Assembly (NCBI GenBank): GCA_905233825.1
Contig: CAJOFE010000006.1
Span: 98,209 to 162,208, forward strand
DNA from: an uncultured Prevotella sp.
Lineage (GTDB): Bacteria; Bacteroidota; Bacteroidia; Bacteroidales; Bacteroidaceae
DNA length: 64,000 bases
Direction of reading: 5' to 3'
Shown here: positions 61,102 to 64,000 of the stretch, in pieces
Layout of the letters: every line of letters begins with the position of its first letter
Position numbering within the stretch: the stretch's first letter is position 1
Translations under genes and position numbers: made by a program
The notes under the pieces: model-generated
Seen by the model: the letters and a program-made list of their open reading frames with translations, nothing else
What the model was told of the DNA's origin: nothing
Databases searched by the model: none

Positions 61102-62781
61102 TCAAGACAACCCCTCTATCTCGCCATCAACAATGGTGATACGCTCTGCCTGCGGACTCTTCGGCAGTCCGGGCATGCGGAGCATGTCGCCAGCTATGGC
61201 CACGATCATCTCCGAGCCGCAGTTCAGGATGATGTCGCGAATGCGGATGGTAAAGCCCTCCGGCGAGCCATAGCGGGTGGAGTCTGCCGAGAATGAGAAC
61301 TGCGTCTTGGCTATGCAGACGGGATAATGGGCTATGGCACCGTCGTCGTCGGTAAACGATTTGCGCAGCGATTCCAGTTTCTTGGTCACCGTCTTGCCGT
61401 ATTCCACAGCCGATGCACCGTAGATATTCTTGCACACCTTCTCTATTTTGTCCTCTAGGCGGTCCGTCTCCTTATAGGTGAAGCGGATGGGCAACGGCTG
61501 CTGCTTGTTGATGGTCTCAACCACGGTCTGCGCCAGTTCAATGGCACCCTCGCCACCCTTGAGGAAGGCTTCGTTCACGGCAAAGCCCACCTCCAAATCC
61601 TCACAGTTCTTGCGCACAATGGCTATCTCCTCCTCCAGGTCAGTATCGTGGCGGTTCAGCGTCACCACCACCGGCTGTCCGAAACTCTGCATGTTGCGGA
61701 TATGGCGGTTCAGGTTCTTCAGGCCCTCGGTCAGTCCCTTGGCGTTCGGTTCCTTAATGTGGTCGATATTCACGCCGCCGTGCATCTTCAGGCCCTGCGT
61801 GGTGGCTACGATTACCACCAGTCGCGGCAGCAGTCCTGCCTTGCGGCACTTGATGTCGAAGAACTTCTCTGCGCCCAGGTCGGCACCGAAGCCCGCCTCC
61901 GTCACCACATAGTCGGCATAGCTCATCGCCATCTTCGTCGCCACCACGCTGGAGCAGCCGTGGGCAATGTTCGCAAACGGTCCGCCGTGGATGAAGGCTG
62001 GCGTGTGCTCCGTCGTCTGCACTAGGTTCGGGTTCAGGGCATCGCGCAGCAACACGGTGATGGCCCCTGCCACGCCGAGGTCTTTTACCTTGAAAAGCTT
62101 GCCGTCGGAGGTGACGCCCAGCACGATGTTTTCGATGCGGCGCTGCAGGTCTTCCACGCTCGTCGCCAGGCAGAGGATGGCCATCAGTTCCGAGGCAGCG
62201 GTGATGTCGAAGCCCGTCTCCGACACCACGCCGTCGCCCCTCAGTCCCGTCACCACGTTTCTGAGCGCACGGTCGTTCACGTCGAGCACCCTCTTCCAGT
62301 ATATCTCACGCAGCGAGAAGCCGTCCTTGCGGTGCTGGTAGATATAGTTGTCGAGCATGGCGCTGATGGTGTTGTGGGCCGACGTCACGGCATGGAAGTC
62401 GCCGGTGAAGTGCAGGTTGATCTTCTCCATTGGCAGCACCTGGGCATAGCCGCCTCCCGCAGCACCGCCCTTGATGCCGAAACAGGGACCCAGCGACGGC
62501 TCTCTGAGGGCCACCACTGCCTTCTTGCCAATCCTGTTCAGGCCCAGCGTCAGGCCGATGCTCACCGTGGTCTTGCCGATGCCCGCCTTCGTCGGACTGA
62601 TAGCCGTGACCAGAATCAGTCGGCTCTGCTTCACGCGCTCCTCGTCAATCATCTCCACTGGCACCTTTGCCATGTGCCTTCCGTAAGGCTCAATCTTCTC
62701 CGGGGCAATGCCCAACTGCGATGCGATGTCGCCAATCGGCTTCAGCTCGCACTCCCTTGCTATCTGAATGTCAGTCTTCAT
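61102..62781 (-). CDS. fhs: formate--tetrahydrofolate ligase
   Basis: 559 residues. It makes 10-formyl-THF from formate, THF and ATP for purine synthesis and one-carbon metabolism. The nucleotide loop reads [17 protein letters not shown], followed by [38 protein letters not shown], and late motifs [18 protein letters not shown] and [12 protein letters not shown]. The loop differs slightly from the common TPTPAGEGKTT form but keeps the GKTT. It is monocistronic with its own promoter. Confidence 0.96.
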   Translation of the reverse strand: MKTDIQIARECELKPIGDIASQLGIAPEKIEPYGRHMAKVPVEMIDEERVKQSRLILVTAISPTKAGIGKTTVSIGLTLGLNRIGKKAVVALREPSLGPCFGIKGGAAGGGYAQVLPMEKINLHFTGDFHAVTSAHNTISAMLDNYIYQHRKDGFSLREIYWKRVLDVNDRALRNVVTGLRGDGVVSETGFDITAASELMAILCLATSVEDLQRRIENIVLGVTSDGKLFKVKDLGVAGAITVLLRDALNPNLVQTTEHTPAFIHGGPFANIAHGCSSVVATKMAMSYADYVVTEAGFGADLGAEKFFDIKCRKAGLLPRLVVIVATTQGLKMHGGVNIDHIKEPNAKGLTEGLKNLNRHIRNMQSFGQPVVVTLNRHDTDLEEEIAIVRKNCEDLEVGFAVNEAFLKGGEGAIELAQTVVETINKQQPLPIRFTYKETDRLEDKIEKVCKNIYGASAVEYGKTVTKKLESLRKSFTDDDGAIAHYPVCIAKTQFSFSADSTRYGSPEGFTIRIRDIILNCGSEMIVAIAGDMLRMPGLPKSPQAERITIVDGEIEGLS

Positions 62782-62805
62782 CTTGCACTTTTTTTAATCC
62801 GGCGA

Positions 62806-62836
62806 CAAAGGTAATGCTTTTCTCTGAACCCTGCAA
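62806..62836 (-). promoter_or_regulatory. promoter of fhs
   Basis: On the minus strand TTG (62836-62834), 20 bp, TACCTTTG (62813-62806), 24 nt before the ATG. Confidence 0.75.
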
Positions 62837-62961
62837 GAAAAGGGGGGATTATTTGAGGAATTGCGGCCTTTGTCCTTCATTGAAACATTTAGCGCTCGAT
62901 GAGTTTATAGAAATGTCCTGATGTCTTACGGTCAATTCGTTGAAAAATTCTGCCTGATTCT

Positions 62962-62994
62962 TTGTTCGTTTCAAAAAATAATTCGTATCTTTGT
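62962..62994 (+). promoter_or_regulatory. promoter of the final TPR lipoprotein
   Basis: TTTG (62962-62965), 21 bp, TATCTTTG (62987-62994), 22 nt before the ATG. Confidence 0.75.
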
Positions 62995-63016
62995 AGGCAA
63001 TTATCTGCTAAAGATT

Positions 63017-64000
63017 ATGAACAAATGCTTGATATTGGTCGCCGCCGCCTTTTTCCTGTCAGGGTGCGGAGGTGACTCCAAAGAACAGGAAAGGCTGCGC
63101 AAAGAAGCAGAAGACATAGTGAACGAGGCCTATGAGGTCAGAGACTACCAGCGAATCATTGAACTTGTGGACAGCTTAAAACCGCTGGGAAGCATGTCGG
63201 AGGGCGAGGCCGACTACTGGTTGGGCTACGCCTACGACCGCCTAATGCAGAAACGCATGGCTGAACTTTATTGGAAGAAAGGTATAGCAGCTGTCGAGAA
63301 TTCCACCGAGGTTGAGGATGCGAAGGTATATGCAGCCATCGTCCAGCGTCTGACAGGTCTTATGAATGTATGGGGTGAGTATGAGGCTGCACAGGAGATT
63401 GTCCTGCCCGCCATTGAGCAACTGGAGAGGTTGGACTGCGACTCCACGAGCGATTATGCCAATCTGCTTATCTATGAGGGCTGTTACCAAAGTCGTTTTG
63501 GCATCAGAGAGGCTAAGGCCAACGAATTTCTGGAACAAGGCTACCGTCTGCACCTCGACCTGATTCAGCGCCATCCTTATTATGTGTACTATCGCGATGC
63601 TATCATAGGTTTAGGCATCATCTGCAATACTTATTTGGAAATCCATAAGTATGGTGAGGCCTTTATATGGACAGAACGCTTAGCCGAACTGATACGTGGA
63701 TATGAGAAAGTGCCGGACGGGCGCCCCGGCTATGCTGAAAAGCAGTGGGCACGTTACTATATCAATAGCGCCAGAGCACTCGAAGGATTAGGACGTAAGC
63801 GCGAGGCTGCCGAAGCCTATCAGCTATTCCAGGAAACAAGCTTTAGCCGTACAGCCGAAGGTAATATTCTTAGCAGCAACTATCTTGATCTGGCTGGGCG
63901 TTGGCAGGAGTCAGCCGACAATTTCTCCAACCTGAACACGCTGATGAAAGAACAAAATGTCGGCTATTCACTTGAGAATATACAAAAAATGCTGCTTAAG
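63017..64000 (+). CDS. TPR-containing lipoprotein or membrane sensor, 3' truncated by window edge
   Basis: The frame opens at ATG 63017 and is still open at base 64000 (328 codons seen). The signal sequence MNKCLILVAAAFFLSGCGGD has a good lipobox. Helical pairs follow in TPR style (YEVRDYQRIIELVDSLKPLG, GEADYWLGYAYDRLMQKRMA, YEAAQEIVLPAIEQLERL, KYGEAFIWTERLAELIRGY). The last visible part (YLDLAGRWQESADNFSNLNT ... NIQKML) resembles the region before the membrane helix in Bacteroidetes TPR-type histidine kinases and transcription regulators. The full protein may therefore be a sensor; the C-terminus is needed to decide. Confidence 0.75.
   Translation, partial: MNKCLILVAAAFFLSGCGGDSKEQERLRKEAEDIVNEAYEVRDYQRIIELVDSLKPLGSMSEGEADYWLGYAYDRLMQKRMAELYWKKGIAAVENSTEVEDAKVYAAIVQRLTGLMNVWGEYEAAQEIVLPAIEQLERLDCDSTSDYANLLIYEGCYQSRFGIREAKANEFLEQGYRLHLDLIQRHPYYVYYRDAIIGLGIICNTYLEIHKYGEAFIWTERLAELIRGYEKVPDGRPGYAEKQWARYYINSARALEGLGRKREAAEAYQLFQETSFSRTAEGNILSSNYLDLAGRWQESADNFSNLNTLMKEQNVGYSLENIQKMLLK

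Noticed and set aside
62471..62686. Small plus-strand ORFs opposite fhs
   Set aside because: Shadows of a conserved enzyme gene; no start signals.

Overview
The window looks like a chromosomal segment from a member of the Bacteroidales, most likely a Prevotella-like (Prevotellaceae) organism. This is inferred from three things. Bacteroidetes-type promoters (TTTG, about 20 bp, TAnnTTTG) recur throughout. Lipoproteins begin with a Cys followed by KDYDD-type acidic residues. The gene order guaB / two parvulins / OstA-like / mutL is one I associate with Bacteroidales. No prophage, transposase, CRISPR array or rRNA operon was seen. Most of the content is core or housekeeping, interleaved with cell-surface genes.

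Layout. 1-10136: the end of recQ, a small outer-membrane-type protein, then a co-directional run guaB, two periplasmic parvulin isomerases, an OstA/LptA-like protein, a small membrane protein and mutL. 10296-18234: a first surface island (coiled-coil lipoprotein, OmpA-like protein, MBG-repeat protein), then a convergent outer-membrane protein of unknown function. 18437-22820: tRNA-Val, purB, an RluB-like pseudouridine synthase with a disordered repeat-rich N-terminus, and asnS. 22821-29218: a 35-codon small ORF under its own promoter, then a second surface island (1397-residue coiled-coil lipoprotein, small lipoprotein, convergent OmpA paralogue). 29389-41909: histidine phosphatase and MscS; an unknown protein divergent from carboxynorspermidine dehydrogenase; recA; a secreted protein of unknown function; dnaK; a second histidine phosphatase; a GH3 glycosidase. 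42138-53347: a seven-gene minus-strand run from rhaB and rhaA through two MFS sugar transporters, an exported type-B carboxylesterase, a 1137-residue DUF5107/TPR protein and an AlbA_2-type protein. It looks like a rhamnose or deoxysugar utilisation operon without an aldolase. 53463-55825: AmmeMemoRadiSam genes (radical SAM enzyme plus a Memo-AMMECR1 fusion). 55909-64000: HAD hydrolase, NhaD antiporter, PafA-like phosphatase, MATE exporter, formate-THF ligase, and the start of a TPR lipoprotein that runs off the end.

The least expected signal is a set of short repeat families found both between genes and, in frame, inside genes. They include A/T-rich AATTGATAATGG types, GAGGTGAGAGGTGA types, GATGAAAGATGAAA types, AGCCAACAGCCAA types, and G/C-rich CCCCTCTCC...GGAGAGGGG palindromes. 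Several intragenic copies (an MFS transporter, the MATE exporter, the DUF5107 protein) are 80-100 bp nested inverted repeats adding about 28-34 residues at loops or linkers. This resembles Rickettsia palindromic elements in concept, but I know of no named equivalent here. Other points of interest are two genes whose start codon lies 5 nt after a -7 element (probably leaderless), a sigma-54-like site upstream of dnaK, an 11-bp direct repeat in front of recA, and paired coiled-coil-lipoprotein/OmpA surface modules. All functions are read from sequence alone; no database search was possible.
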